Assembly: GCF_029504655.1 (NCBI RefSeq)
Contig: NZ_JAQFIL010000001.1
Location: 2,919,001-2,983,000 of the forward strand
DNA length: 64,000 nucleotides
DNA from: Catalinimonas alkaloidigena
Lineage (GTDB): Bacteria; Bacteroidota; Bacteroidia; Cytophagales; Cyclobacteriaceae
Direction: 5' to 3'
Shown: piece by piece, positions 19,251 to 28,682 of the stretch
Numbering within the stretch: position 1 is the first letter of the stretch
Layout of the letters: every line of letters begins with the position of its first letter
Program-made: the position numbers and the translations under genes
Notes under the pieces: model-generated
Database searches by the model: none
The model's input: only the letters and a program-made list of their open reading frames with translations
What the model was told of the DNA's origin: nothing

Positions 19251-22001
19251 ATGTATTTACCCAGAGCTACCTACCGGGTACAGCTCCATAAGGATTTCAA
19301 CTTTCAGCAACTGAAAGAAATTATTCCTTATCTGGATCGCTTGGGAATTTCTACTATTTATGCTGCTCCATTTTTTACGGCAAACCCGGGAAGCATGCAT
19401 GGATATGATGTACTTAATCCCTTGGAGATCAATCCCGAGATCGGGACAATTGATGAATTTAAAGCCATCGGTCGTGAGCTAAAGGCAAGAAACATGGATT
19501 GGCTTCAGGATATAGTGCCCAATCACATGGCATTATCTTCTAATAATCCCTGGATCTACGATATCTTAGAAAAAGGCCCCCACTCCTACTATTACCGCTT
19601 TTTTGATATCAACTGGCACTATCATGAAGAAGAGTTTTTCGGCAAACTGATGCTTCCTACACTCGGCGCTCCATTGCAGGAGGTCCTGGAGGCAGGAGAA
19701 ATACAACTCAAGTTTGATACGCAGGGCTTTTCCATCAATTACTATGATCATAGCTTCCCACTTTGTATGCGAAGTTATGCATACTTGTTATCGCAGGTTT
19801 CTGAATTAGTCAGCAAGCAATCTGAGGATGAAGTAATGACCAAAGCGTATTTTTCACTGGCTAAAAGCGTTGAAGAATTTATCAACACGCTACCTGAGGA
19901 AGGAAAAAAAGTAGATGGCTGGGAAAATTATAAGCATAAGTTGATCAGCTTAAGTCAAAAGTATCAGGCAGTAGAGGAAGCTTTACAAAGTATAACCCGT
20001 GATGTAAATAGCAAGAGTGTGATGCTGAGCAATTTACTCAACGAACAGTATTTCAGGTTATGCCACTGGAAAATCACTGAAGAAAAAATCAACTATCGGC
20101 GATTTTTTACTGTCAATGACCTGATTTGTCTGAATATGCAGGACCAGCAGGTTTTTGATGAATATCATCAACTGATCAAAAGACTGATGGATGAGGAATT
20201 GATTCAGGGGCTAAGAGTAGATCATGTGGATGGCCTGTTGGATCCAACTTCTTACCTGGAACGCTTGCGAAGCTTAGTCGGCGATGATGCATATATCGTC
20301 GTTGAAAAAATTCTTGAAGGTAATGAACTGATGCCCGCTTACTGGCCTATTGAAGGTAGCAGTGGATATGATTACCTGGCACTTTCAAATCAGGTTTTTA
20401 CGAATAAAGAGGGAGGGCATGCGTTACTATCTCAATACCAAAAAAGTATCGCTGACACCGATTATGAAAGGCTGGTCTATCAGAACAAAAGCTTTATTCT
20501 CAACAAGCGGATGTATGGTGAATTGGACAACCTTTTCCGGCTGATGCAGCACTTGGATATCATCCCTGCTCGTGATACGGTTAAAGACGAAACGAAACTG
20601 AAAGAGGCACTCGGCCATTTTTTGATTGCCTTCCCGGTGTATCGCATTTATGACCGAAAGTTGCCTTTTTCTGATGAAGCGTTGAAACTTCTCAAAAGCA
20701 CTTTTGAAACTGCTGAAGATCATGCTCCGGAATTAGGAATTTACTTTCAGCGTCTTAGAGATATTTTTAATGGCGTTGATGACAGGGATGCGAAAAGCAA
20801 CAGCGACAAATTGTACTTTAATATGAGGTCCCAACAATTTACGGGTCCTTTGGCAGCTAAGGGAGTTGAGGACACTACTTTTTACCAATATTTCCCCCTG
20901 ATTTCACACAATGAAGTAGGAGATACGCCTGCTCACTTAGGTATGAAGGTAGAGGAGTTTCATACTCTTATTCATTCCCGCGACTTACGTACCATGAACA
21001 CTACGGCAACCCACGACACGAAGCGGGGTGAAGATACCCGTATGCGCATAAATGTAGTGAGTGAGATACCCGAAGTGTGGCATACAAAAGTAGACAACTG
21101 GAGAAAGCTGAACGAAGAATTTCTCTCAAAGGAGGCTGGCTCCAGGCTTCCAGATAAAAATGATGAGTATTTTTTATACCAGACGCTAGTAGGTACATAT
21201 CCCTTCCATATCTCTCCTGAAGCGGATGAATATCCTCAACGTTTGGAAGCATACCTCCAGAAAGCCCTACGCGAAGCTAAGGTTCATACAAACTGGGCAA
21301 ATCCTAATGAGGATTACGAAAACGCACTCTTAGATTTTGCAAAGCAGATCATGAAAAATGATGCTTTTATGCAGGACTTCACTTCATTTGCCAAAGATAT
21401 AGCTTTGAGCGGAGCAGTTAATAGCATGGGGCAAACGCTCCTTAGGTTGACAGCCCCAGGGGTAGCTGATACTTATCAGGGTACTGAATACTGGGACCTA
21501 AGCATGGTAGATCCTGATAATCGCAGGCCCGTGAATTATCAGGAAAGAGAGGCTAGCTTTAAAGCGTTAGAAGCCAAATGGCAAGTACAAGCCGAATCAC
21601 TTCTTGATGAGCTTTGTGATGACCTACTTCACCCAAATATCAAGCTATTTACAATGTATCAGGCACTCAATGCCAGAAAACAGTATAGGCCTATCTTTGA
21701 TGAAGGTAAGTATGAAGCGGTAGAAGTGAGTGAAGCGCATAAAAATCAGCTATTAGCTTTCCGAAGAGTCACTGGTCAAGGGGAAGCTTTAGTATTGATT
21801 CCGTTAAATACGCGCGGTTTACCAACTAAAAACCACTTGCCAATAGGTACAGATTGTTGGAAAGATAGTACGTTACATATGGGTGATGCCCAGGGTGAAT
21901 GGCATCATCTGTTTACAAATAAAAAAATGATACTTCATGAGCATGCTTCAGTAGCTGAGATTCTCGCTAATTTTCCTGTAGCATTGCTGATTAAAGACTA
22001 A
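19251..22001 (+). CDS. treY: malto-oligosyltrehalose synthase
   Basis: A 916-residue GH13 enzyme that turns the reducing-end alpha-1,4 bond of a maltodextrin into the alpha,alpha-1,1 bond of trehalose. Family hallmarks: PRATYRVQLHKDFNF at the N-terminus, DIVPNHMA, nucleophile motif GLRVDHVDGLLDP (about residue 325), VVEKILEGNE with the acid Glu, and near the C-terminus TAPGVADTYQGTEYWDLSMVD typical of TreY. The length is at the upper end of the TreY range. It is followed after 8 bases by malQ, so the two are almost certainly co-transcribed. Confidence 0.95.
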   Translation: MYLPRATYRVQLHKDFNFQQLKEIIPYLDRLGISTIYAAPFFTANPGSMHGYDVLNPLEINPEIGTIDEFKAIGRELKARNMDWLQDIVPNHMALSSNNPWIYDILEKGPHSYYYRFFDINWHYHEEEFFGKLMLPTLGAPLQEVLEAGEIQLKFDTQGFSINYYDHSFPLCMRSYAYLLSQVSELVSKQSEDEVMTKAYFSLAKSVEEFINTLPEEGKKVDGWENYKHKLISLSQKYQAVEEALQSITRDVNSKSVMLSNLLNEQYFRLCHWKITEEKINYRRFFTVNDLICLNMQDQQVFDEYHQLIKRLMDEELIQGLRVDHVDGLLDPTSYLERLRSLVGDDAYIVVEKILEGNELMPAYWPIEGSSGYDYLALSNQVFTNKEGGHALLSQYQKSIADTDYERLVYQNKSFILNKRMYGELDNLFRLMQHLDIIPARDTVKDETKLKEALGHFLIAFPVYRIYDRKLPFSDEALKLLKSTFETAEDHAPELGIYFQRLRDIFNGVDDRDAKSNSDKLYFNMRSQQFTGPLAAKGVEDTTFYQYFPLISHNEVGDTPAHLGMKVEEFHTLIHSRDLRTMNTTATHDTKRGEDTRMRINVVSEIPEVWHTKVDNWRKLNEEFLSKEAGSRLPDKNDEYFLYQTLVGTYPFHISPEADEYPQRLEAYLQKALREAKVHTNWANPNEDYENALLDFAKQIMKNDAFMQDFTSFAKDIALSGAVNSMGQTLLRLTAPGVADTYQGTEYWDLSMVDPDNRRPVNYQEREASFKALEAKWQVQAESLLDELCDDLLHPNIKLFTMYQALNARKQYRPIFDEGKYEAVEVSEAHKNQLLAFRRVTGQGEALVLIPLNTRGLPTKNHLPIGTDCWKDSTLHMGDAQGEWHHLFTNKKMILHEHASVAEILANFPVALLIKD

Positions 22002-22009
22002 ACCAAATT

Positions 22010-23545
22010 ATGCTAAAAAATAGAAGTTGCGGAGTACTTCTGCACATTACATCTCTACCCTCAGCTTTCGGAATTGGAGACCTTGGGCCTGAAGCTTATA
22101 AGTTTGCTGATTTTATGCTGGAGTCAGGACTCACTTACTGGCAGATTTTACCACTCAACCCGGTTGAAGGAGATAGTGGATATTCTCCTTACAGCGGACT
22201 CTCCGCTTTTGCTGGTAATCCCATGCTCATCAGTCCGGAATTACTTATGGATGAAGGTTATCTGGAGGTTCAGGACTTAGAGCATAAGTACAACTTCAGT
22301 GAAAGTCAGGTAGAGTTTGAAAAAGTGATTCAGTTAAAAAAACAATTCCTTGACAAAGCATTCATAAACTTTAGCAAAAACGCTACTCCCCGACAAAGCG
22401 GGCTGTTTAAAAAGTTTTGTCATGAACAGGCGTATTGGCTGGAGGACTTTGCTGATTACATGGCCATTAAGAATTTTTTCGGATCACAAGCCTGGTATGA
22501 TTGGCCAACAGACCTCAGAGATAGAGATAAAAAGAGCCTGAAAAAATTCAGGAAAGAATTAAAGAAGGAAATTTATAAAGAAAAATTCCTTCAATTTGTA
22601 TTCTTCCAGCAGTGGGAAACGCTTAAACTATACTGCAAAGATCGGAGCATTTTATTTTTTGGTGATCTCCCTTTTTATGTAGGTCAGGATAGCGCCGATG
22701 TTTGGTCACATACAGAAATTTTTAAATTAGACGATGATAAATCACCTAAAGCAGTAGCTGGTGTACCTCCTGACTACTTTAGTGAAACCGGCCAGCTGTG
22801 GGGGATGCCTGTATTTGACTGGAAAAAATTAAAAAAGCGAAATTACGATTGGTGGGTAGACAGAATAGACCATAATCTTAATATGTTTGACCTGATCCGC
22901 CTGGATCATTTTCGTGCCTTCTCAGACTACTGGGAAGTTCCTGCCGGCGAAAAAACAGCAATTAACGGCAGTTGGAAAAAAGGGCCGGGTAAAAGGTTTT
23001 TCAAAAAATTAAATAAAAAGTATCCTGAGCTGCCTATTATCGCTGAGGACTTAGGTGACATTGACCAGCCAGTTTATGATCTGATGGAGCAGTTTCAACT
23101 TCCTGGCATGAAAGTATTACTTTTTGCCTTTGGAGAAGGCATGGCTCAAAATGCATATGTTCCTCATCACCATGTTCCAAATTCAGTAGTATATACGGGT
23201 ACTCATGATAATAATACCTGCCTGGGATGGTATAGTGAAGCTGCTCCTGAAGAGCAAAAAAACTTTAGCAAGTACATCAACCGTACGGTAAATGAAAAAA
23301 ACGCGGCCAGTCATATGGTACGTCTTGCGATGTCCTCTGTGGGAAAATTATGTGTTATCCCTATGCAGGATTTTCTGGGTTTAGGAAAAGAAGCGATTAT
23401 GAACGTTCCTTCAACCGCGCAAGGAAACTGGCTTTGGAGAATGAAACCCCAACAGGCAGATGGCAAGCAAGCCAGAAAAATAAAAGAATTACTAACCCTT
23501 TATGACAGGCACCGACCTAATGTTGATCCAGTAAAAATGCCTTGA
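22010..23545 (+). CDS. malQ: 4-alpha-glucanotransferase (amylomaltase)
   Basis: A 511-residue GH77 enzyme that moves glucan segments between maltodextrins. Visible: RSCGVLLHITSLPSAFGIGDLG at the N-terminus, DLPFYVGQDSADVWSH, nucleophile motif LIRLDHFRAFSDYWEVP (about residue 300), acid motif PIIAEDLGDI (about 347) and TGTHDNNT. The length is standard for bacterial MalQ. It is the last gene of the treZ unit and would recycle the short chains left by TreY/TreZ and GH57 back into longer substrates. Its final 29 bases overlap the end of the convergent dehydrogenase gene. Confidence 0.95.
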   Translation: MLKNRSCGVLLHITSLPSAFGIGDLGPEAYKFADFMLESGLTYWQILPLNPVEGDSGYSPYSGLSAFAGNPMLISPELLMDEGYLEVQDLEHKYNFSESQVEFEKVIQLKKQFLDKAFINFSKNATPRQSGLFKKFCHEQAYWLEDFADYMAIKNFFGSQAWYDWPTDLRDRDKKSLKKFRKELKKEIYKEKFLQFVFFQQWETLKLYCKDRSILFFGDLPFYVGQDSADVWSHTEIFKLDDDKSPKAVAGVPPDYFSETGQLWGMPVFDWKKLKKRNYDWWVDRIDHNLNMFDLIRLDHFRAFSDYWEVPAGEKTAINGSWKKGPGKRFFKKLNKKYPELPIIAEDLGDIDQPVYDLMEQFQLPGMKVLLFAFGEGMAQNAYVPHHHVPNSVVYTGTHDNNTCLGWYSEAAPEEQKNFSKYINRTVNEKNAASHMVRLAMSSVGKLCVIPMQDFLGLGKEAIMNVPSTAQGNWLWRMKPQQADGKQARKIKELLTLYDRHRPNVDPVKMP

Positions 23546-24458
23546 TATTTTGATACACTTTATTGAGGAGCAGAGTCCGGCTTTCAACACTTGCCCACGC
23601 TATATGTGGAGTAAGCAGAATTTTGTGGGGGTGCTTAAGCTTGACGAATGGATGCTCTCTGGCAATGGGTTCCTGGGTAAACACATCCATAGCAGCTCCT
23701 CTGATAAGGTTCTGGTCTAATGCTTTGCACAGATCAACTTCATTGATGATACCACCTCTTCCGGTATTGATCAGGATGGCATCTTTTTTCATCATTTTGA
23801 GCTTCTCGTAATTGATCAAATCTCGTGTGGCATCATTCAGCGGCGCATGTACAGAGATAATATCTGCACTGGTCATCAGGTCTTCTATCTCCAGTCTTTG
23901 ATAGGTTGAATGCCGATTTTTTCCTGAACTAGAATAGTATACGATTTCACAGTCAAATGCCTCAGCGATTTCCGCTACTTTTTTACCAATATTTCCTAAT
24001 CCTATGATGCCCAATCTTTTGCCCTGAAGCTCCCAAAATGGAAAACCCAGATAGGTGAAGATATCACTTTTACTATAAGCTCCTGATTTTACATATTCAT
24101 CATGTAACGTAGGCTGATTTAGCAGGCTTAGTATCATGCTGAAGGTGTGCTGGGCAACGCTGGCCGTAGAATAGTCCTCAACATTTTTTACGGCTATATT
24201 CAGTTCTTTTGCAGCTTCCAGGTCAACATTATTGGTACCGGTTGCCGCCACACAAATCAGTTTCATGTCAGGGCTTTGTTCCATTACCTCACGCGGTATT
24301 TTCACCTTATTCGTAATGATAATGTCCTGTCCTGCTAACCTCTTTTTTACTTCATCAGGCTGGGTAGTTTCATAGGAAGTATATCTTCCAAATTCCTCAA
24401 ATATGTTCAGATTGGGGAGATTTCCCACAGTTTTGGTGTCTAGAAAAGTAATATTCAT
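23517..24458 (-). CDS. D-2-hydroxyacid dehydrogenase
   Basis: A 313-residue NAD(P)-dependent dehydrogenase of the D-isomer 2-hydroxyacid family (glycerate, lactate or hydroxypyruvate type), cytosolic. The Rossmann motif is GIIGLGNIGKKVA (about residues 150-162). The catalytic Arg lies in INTGRGGII (about 229-237), the Glu in TQEP and the His in TPHIAWAS (about 285). The usual substrate-binding VAATGTNNVD is present. The substrate cannot be fixed from sequence; glycerate dehydrogenase is the nearest description. The 3' end overlaps malQ by 29 bases tail to tail. Confidence 0.88.
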   Translation of the reverse strand: MNITFLDTKTVGNLPNLNIFEEFGRYTSYETTQPDEVKKRLAGQDIIITNKVKIPREVMEQSPDMKLICVAATGTNNVDLEAAKELNIAVKNVEDYSTASVAQHTFSMILSLLNQPTLHDEYVKSGAYSKSDIFTYLGFPFWELQGKRLGIIGLGNIGKKVAEIAEAFDCEIVYYSSSGKNRHSTYQRLEIEDLMTSADIISVHAPLNDATRDLINYEKLKMMKKDAILINTGRGGIINEVDLCKALDQNLIRGAAMDVFTQEPIAREHPFVKLKHPHKILLTPHIAWASVESRTLLLNKVYQNIKAFLLDQH

Positions 24459-24717
24459 GTCAAAAATATGATGGTGATTAGCATTAAGCTGTTATTAAGG
24501 TTTATTTTAAGAATGGGACAGTATTTTTCACCTTGCCGTTCAAAAAATTGTTTTAGTACAACTTAGTATTTATATATTCTAATAATAATTTAAATATTTT
24601 CTCTTTTATCATTAATCTCTCTTGCGATTTGTGTCTTTTTTGCAGTTGTCTATAGTAATAAAATACTATATAGCTCCGAGTATAATGCTTTGGGCTGTAA
24701 TTTTTAAAGCTATAATC

Positions 24718-25122
24718 ATGATATCTACAAAAAAAATATTAATGATTGATGATGATGAAATCAATAATTTTTTAGCCTCAGAGTGGATAAAGATGAATCA
24801 TCCAGAGTTAGAATTACAAATATTTACTGATGCTTCTTCAGCTGTTAAATATCTGGATGCCTGTTCTTCTGAAAATTTCCCTGACATCATCATATGCGAT
24901 TTGCTTATGCCAGGATTTGATGGATTTGATTTTCTAAATATATACGAATCGTTTTTTTTCCAGAAATATCTCATGACAAGAATCATTGTACTAAGTGCAA
25001 ACATTGCTGAAAGAGATAGACATAAATTAGAAGCTTTTGCATGTCTGACTGATGTGTTTATTAAAAAAACTGCTCAGGAAAATTTTCAAATAATTAAAAA
25101 GAAATATCTGGATGAGCTTTAG
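24718..25122 (+). CDS. single-domain response regulator (CheY-like)
   Basis: Using the ATG at 24718 gives 134 residues, a lone receiver domain; a longer version from a TTG at 24622 adds an unrelated hydrophobic leader and is less likely. The acidic pair lies in LMIDDDEINN, the phospho-acceptor Asp in IIICDLLMPGFDGF, the switch Ser in IVLSAN and the conserved Lys in VFIKK. No output domain is present, so it would act through protein contacts or phosphotransfer. No histidine kinase is nearby, so the partner is unknown. Its last 4 bases overlap the convergent DUF6807 gene. Confidence 0.85.
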   Translation: MISTKKILMIDDDEINNFLASEWIKMNHPELELQIFTDASSAVKYLDACSSENFPDIIICDLLMPGFDGFDFLNIYESFFFQKYLMTRIIVLSANIAERDRHKLEAFACLTDVFIKKTAQENFQIIKKKYLDEL

Positions 25123-26201
25123 TAAGCTGCTTCAAATTCATCATAACTTGCATTAAGTTCATCACTGCTTAATTTTTTTCCATGATGAATCACAATACGG
25201 TAAGTGAAAGTAGTTGATTTTCCAGGTTCCAATTGGAAATTCAGCTGCTCTCTGCCTTCCGTATAGGCCGCACTTCCCAATGGATTTGCTGCAAACAGTC
25301 CATAACCTCTCGCCATCCAATGTGTTGGGTGATTTACATTTGAAGGATGATCCATTATGCTCACTGAATAGTTCGTACTATCCTGATCTGAATTTAGCAT
25401 CACCCATTTTGCTCGGGTACCCCATACAGCATCACCCTCCTGTCCTTTGCTACTGTAATACATACCATTGACCGCGGTATTGTCAATAATTTCCTCCTCA
25501 TTGATCTGCCCTTCATCTCCAATGAGTTGCTGAGGTTCATCATAAGGCTGCTCCATAAAGCGAGCAACTCTGAATGCCATCATACCTTCTTTAGAATCCT
25601 CAAATGTAACTGTATCTTTTAGTGCGCTCAGGGTTGTAATTCTATCTATTGTCCTGAAGTTTCCGTCTCCGCCAAATACTAACCTGGTTTCCTCCAGCAG
25701 TAGCGTATCTCCCTCATCACTGATCCAATCAGCAACATAAGTGAGACTGCCTTGCTCCCCTTCCTCCATAGCTCCAATATCGCGATGAACGATTGAACCG
25801 TATATTTTATCAGCCCTGCTTTGTGTTTCAGCTGTGCTTGCCCAGAAATCAACCTGATTTACAACACCATGATTCATCCAGTGTCCTACATGATGCAGAT
25901 GATCGACCTGCTCACCTTCCCTGGGCTCAAGGGGATAACCTCGGGTGACCGTCACGCCATTCGCAGCTCTTACTGGAAAAAGAACAGGTTTTTTCAGTGC
26001 AGAATCGTAACGATAAGCAGTGAAAGGCCTACCATCAATGCTGACTTCTACAATTTTTTGGGTTTCATTATGATCAAAACTGACTTTGCTGTTTAGCTTG
26101 TCAGTACTTCCCTCTGTTTCCTGCTCAGCGTTTGTGGTTTCTGATTGACAGCTGAATAAGAGAAAAATGATAAGGCTAAGGGAGGAAAAGGCTATTTTCA
26201 T
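25119..26201 (-). CDS. DUF6807 (PmoA-like) lipoprotein
   Basis: A 360-residue predicted lipoprotein: the signal MKIAFSSLSLIIFLLFSC places the lipidated Cys at 18. The mature part matches the family annotated as DUF6807 or 'methane oxygenase PmoA', a misleading name with no link to methane oxidation. Family features seen are LFPVRAANGVTVTRGYPLEP, DHLHHVGHWMNHG (His-rich) and NHPTHWMARGYGLFAANPLG. It is likely periplasmic or membrane-anchored. In Bacteroidota these genes sit in sugar-degradation loci with DUF1080 and Gfo/Idh/MocA genes, as here. Function unknown; an association with sugar degradation is inferred. A strong terminator separates it from the upstream DUF1080 gene. Confidence 0.82.
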   Translation of the reverse strand: MKIAFSSLSLIIFLLFSCQSETTNAEQETEGSTDKLNSKVSFDHNETQKIVEVSIDGRPFTAYRYDSALKKPVLFPVRAANGVTVTRGYPLEPREGEQVDHLHHVGHWMNHGVVNQVDFWASTAETQSRADKIYGSIVHRDIGAMEEGEQGSLTYVADWISDEGDTLLLEETRLVFGGDGNFRTIDRITTLSALKDTVTFEDSKEGMMAFRVARFMEQPYDEPQQLIGDEGQINEEEIIDNTAVNGMYYSSKGQEGDAVWGTRAKWVMLNSDQDSTNYSVSIMDHPSNVNHPTHWMARGYGLFAANPLGSAAYTEGREQLNFQLEPGKSTTFTYRIVIHHGKKLSSDELNASYDEFEAAY

Positions 26202-26204
26202 GGC

Positions 26205-26251
26205 ATAAAAAAAATAAGGCTGAGTAAGCTAATCCTAGCTTACTCAGCCTT
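26205..26251 (-). terminator. strong rho-independent terminator between DUF1080 and DUF6807 genes
   Basis: A perfect 16-bp stem (26216-26231 paired with 26236-26251) with the 4-base loop ATCC. Read on the minus strand it is followed by a T-rich tract (ATTTTTTTT). It ends the DUF1080 transcript and lies just upstream of the DUF6807 start. Confidence 0.9.
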
Positions 26252-26267
26252 AATGAATAAATAGGTA

Positions 26268-27080
26268 TTAAGAAGCTGGTAGCTCTCTTACTTTAATATT
26301 TTTATAAAACACTTGATTACCATGATCCTGTAAAAGAATGTGTCCGCTTTCCCATACACCAAATCCATCCCAGTCCTTATACTTGCTGTTGTTAATTTTT
26401 TCCTTGAATTCTTCGCTAAAGCGGTCATATTCCAACACTTTTTCACCATTTAACCAGTGCTCTACCTGTCCATCTTTTGAAACGATACGCGCATGATTCC
26501 ACTCTCCTACAGGGTTAATAGGTTTTGACTGAGGAGCAGCGATCAGATCATACAATGATGATACAGTACGTGTTCCGGGGCCGTTGTTTCCTTTTTTAGC
26601 ATCAGGATGAACATCATCATCTAGAACTTGATACTCCAGGCCGATAGCAGATTTGTCAGAACTGTACTGCTCTGTCACATAATATTTAATACCACTATTT
26701 GCGCCTTCAGTCAGTTTGAAATCCACTACGAATTCAAAATCAGTGTACTCATCCAAGGTAACGATATCACCACCATTACCAGATTCAGCACCGGAAGCTT
26801 CCTCCACAACCAGCATGCCATCTTCCACGTACCATCCTTTCTCAGGAAAATTCTCTTTATGTACACCTCTCCAATGATCTACCGAATTTCCATCAAACAA
26901 TAGTTTCCAGCCGTTTTGTTGCTCATCACTGCTGAGCGTATTTTCCTGAGCTTCTGTACTGGCAGTATTCACAGCTTCAGTCTCAGTAGTTTCAGTCTCA
27001 GCGCTTTGCTGGCCGCTGTTTCCGCATGAAAACAGAAAAGTGGCGGCAAAAGCTAAAGTAAAATAGTTTAAAATTTTCAT
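26268..27080 (-). CDS. DUF1080 / 3-keto-disaccharide hydrolase family lipoprotein
   Basis: A 270-residue predicted lipoprotein (signal MKILNYFTLAFAATFLFSC, Cys at 19), followed by a Glu/Thr-rich linker to about residue 55. It then has one DUF1080 concanavalin-like domain: GWKLLFDGNSVDHWRG, FEFVVDFKLTEGANSGIKY, GLEYQVLDDD, EWNHARIVSKDG and EHWLNGEKVLEYDR. The Pfam family is described as 3-keto-disaccharide hydrolases, acting on 3-oxo-glycosides made by Gfo/Idh/MocA-type oxidoreductases. It is probably periplasmic. Two such oxidoreductases are encoded at 28.7 kb and 59.6 kb. The specific glycoside is unknown. Confidence 0.87.
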   Translation of the reverse strand: MKILNYFTLAFAATFLFSCGNSGQQSAETETTETEAVNTASTEAQENTLSSDEQQNGWKLLFDGNSVDHWRGVHKENFPEKGWYVEDGMLVVEEASGAESGNGGDIVTLDEYTDFEFVVDFKLTEGANSGIKYYVTEQYSSDKSAIGLEYQVLDDDVHPDAKKGNNGPGTRTVSSLYDLIAAPQSKPINPVGEWNHARIVSKDGQVEHWLNGEKVLEYDRFSEEFKEKINNSKYKDWDGFGVWESGHILLQDHGNQVFYKNIKVRELPAS

Positions 27081-27166
27081 TGTCTTTAAGTTAGAAAGTT
27101 GGGTTTTAAGAAAGATTTGTGTTGTCTAAATTAAACTAAAGATTTGATACTTATAATATAAGAATT

Positions 27167-28561
27167 TTAAGCATGCTTCACCAAGTTCAGATAATGATCT
27201 GATTGTTGAAAAATACCCCCGCTTTTATCATAAAACGCTTTTCCAGTAGGAAATAAGCCATTTTCAGCATGCACCCAATCAGCATCAGGATACGGCAAAT
27301 AATTTATCATTTCCTCCCAATCCCGGTAGTTTTGGTGCCCGTTATTTTCCATAGCATTCATATTTGTAAAACCGGGAAATGTAGGTAAACGAGCTGCCAC
27401 ATTCTTATTCCAGTCAACCAAAACAGGGTTTACCGTAAGGTCTGCGCAAAGGCAGGGAATATTTTTTTCAAAGGCTAGCTGAGCAATTTTAAAAGTCATG
27501 CTCAGAGTTTTGGCAATAGGTTTTAATGCTATGCCTTTGTATCCCATTTCTATTCTTTCTTCCGCGTCTTTGTCGGTATGTGCGCTTTCATCCGAAACCA
27601 AACGTGCTTCAAATTCGCTCACATCCACCCGATAATCTTCAGGAAATGGCTCCTCCACCACTACGATCTGATCATAAGCACCTATTTTATTGGCATGATC
27701 CAACAGTTTTTTTAGTGTATCTTTATTTTCATAACGCCCATTCATGTCAAAGTAGTAAGGAATTTTGCCGTTGGCCGTATGCTGTGTTTCTCCCTTTCCA
27801 ATAGCATTATGGATCTCAGTTAGCTTCGCTATATCCTGCGCTAACATTTCTTCCTGATTTCCGGGATGTCCTAATTTTATTTTCATGAAAAAATATCCCT
27901 GGTCAGCAAGTTCTTTCATCTGGGATACCGGAGTGGCAAAAGAAAAAGAGGGCACACTAATTACATGTTCATGATGCTCAGACATACCCTGACGATATTG
28001 TTCAGGAATAAGATCATCAAAATTGGTGATGTTATTAGCATCCGCATAAAGCAACCAGGCCGCATTGTCAAAACCCACCAGCGCATTGAGCACAAAGGTT
28101 TTTCTCAGATCTGACAAACCCGTAATTTTTTTTCCATAGGCATATACATCCTCCAGGATATCGTCCAGCAAATCAACCGGAGAAGTGAAGCTCCTCCCCC
28201 TGGCAAGTTGCAATGCGTATTCGCCGATGGCATACATAATCGCGTTTCCACCACTTTCAGAATGCATAGCGAATACTCGCGCATCACTCCAAAGTGTGTT
28301 TTGTGTACCTAAACCAATCTTGTAGGTCCCATTCTGGTCCTGCATTCCCGCAATGCTTTGCCACACATTGGTCATATAACCACCTTTGAAGCCATATGGC
28401 GTAGCGAGCGGTTCACGCTCGAAGTTCGCCCCTACATTTTGTATCGTAATGGTAGCTTTTTTTGAATTGTTGGTATTGAACAGACCTGATCCGGCAAGAG
28501 GAGCCAGTCCGGCGATGGTTGCTCCCTGTTGTAGAAACTCTCTTCTGTTTAGGCGTTGCAT
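27167..28561 (-). CDS. Tat-exported enolase-superfamily enzyme (mandelate racemase/MLE type)
   Basis: A 464-residue protein. The leader RLNRREFLQQGATIAGLAPLAGS is a twin-arginine signal. The body has an enolase-like capping domain and a barrel with the expected order of catalytic residues: the KxK motif in FFMKIKLGHPG, metal ligands in YYFDMNGRY, VVEEPFPED and LVSDESAHTD, then GIALKPIAKTLS. Superfamily members abstract a proton next to a carboxylate, as epimerases or dehydratases. The substrate is unknown; an acid sugar or a dipeptide are both possible. It heads a minus-strand group with DUF1080 downstream (86-base gap). Tat export suggests folding with the metal in the cytosol before transport. 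Confidence 0.82.
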   Translation of the reverse strand: MQRLNRREFLQQGATIAGLAPLAGSGLFNTNNSKKATITIQNVGANFEREPLATPYGFKGGYMTNVWQSIAGMQDQNGTYKIGLGTQNTLWSDARVFAMHSESGGNAIMYAIGEYALQLARGRSFTSPVDLLDDILEDVYAYGKKITGLSDLRKTFVLNALVGFDNAAWLLYADANNITNFDDLIPEQYRQGMSEHHEHVISVPSFSFATPVSQMKELADQGYFFMKIKLGHPGNQEEMLAQDIAKLTEIHNAIGKGETQHTANGKIPYYFDMNGRYENKDTLKKLLDHANKIGAYDQIVVVEEPFPEDYRVDVSEFEARLVSDESAHTDKDAEERIEMGYKGIALKPIAKTLSMTFKIAQLAFEKNIPCLCADLTVNPVLVDWNKNVAARLPTFPGFTNMNAMENNGHQNYRDWEEMINYLPYPDADWVHAENGLFPTGKAFYDKSGGIFQQSDHYLNLVKHA

Positions 28562-28613
28562 AATTGGATATAAACAAGTACAGCTGAAAACTAGTAAAGC
28601 TGAACCTGTTAAG

Positions 28614-28621
28614 CAAACATA
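28614..28621 (-). promoter_or_regulatory. -7 promoter box of the enolase-superfamily gene
   Basis: On the minus strand TATGTTTG matches the consensus TAnnTTTG exactly, 52 bases before the start codon. A TTG lies 16 bases upstream of it and may serve as the -33 element, though the spacing is shorter than usual. Confidence 0.42.
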
Positions 28622-28682
28622 AACTTCAAGTTGCAGTCAATTTTTTATATCATTGTCAAACAACACTTAAACAGCAAAACCT

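Noticed and set aside
24622..24717. Longer start (TTG) for the response regulator
   Set aside because: It adds a hydrophobic leader foreign to receiver domains; the ATG at 24718 gives a normal domain start.
25119..26201. Methane monooxygenase subunit PmoA
   Set aside because: The name is a carry-over in family annotation; this is a soluble lipoprotein without PmoA membrane helices or pmoB/pmoC neighbours.
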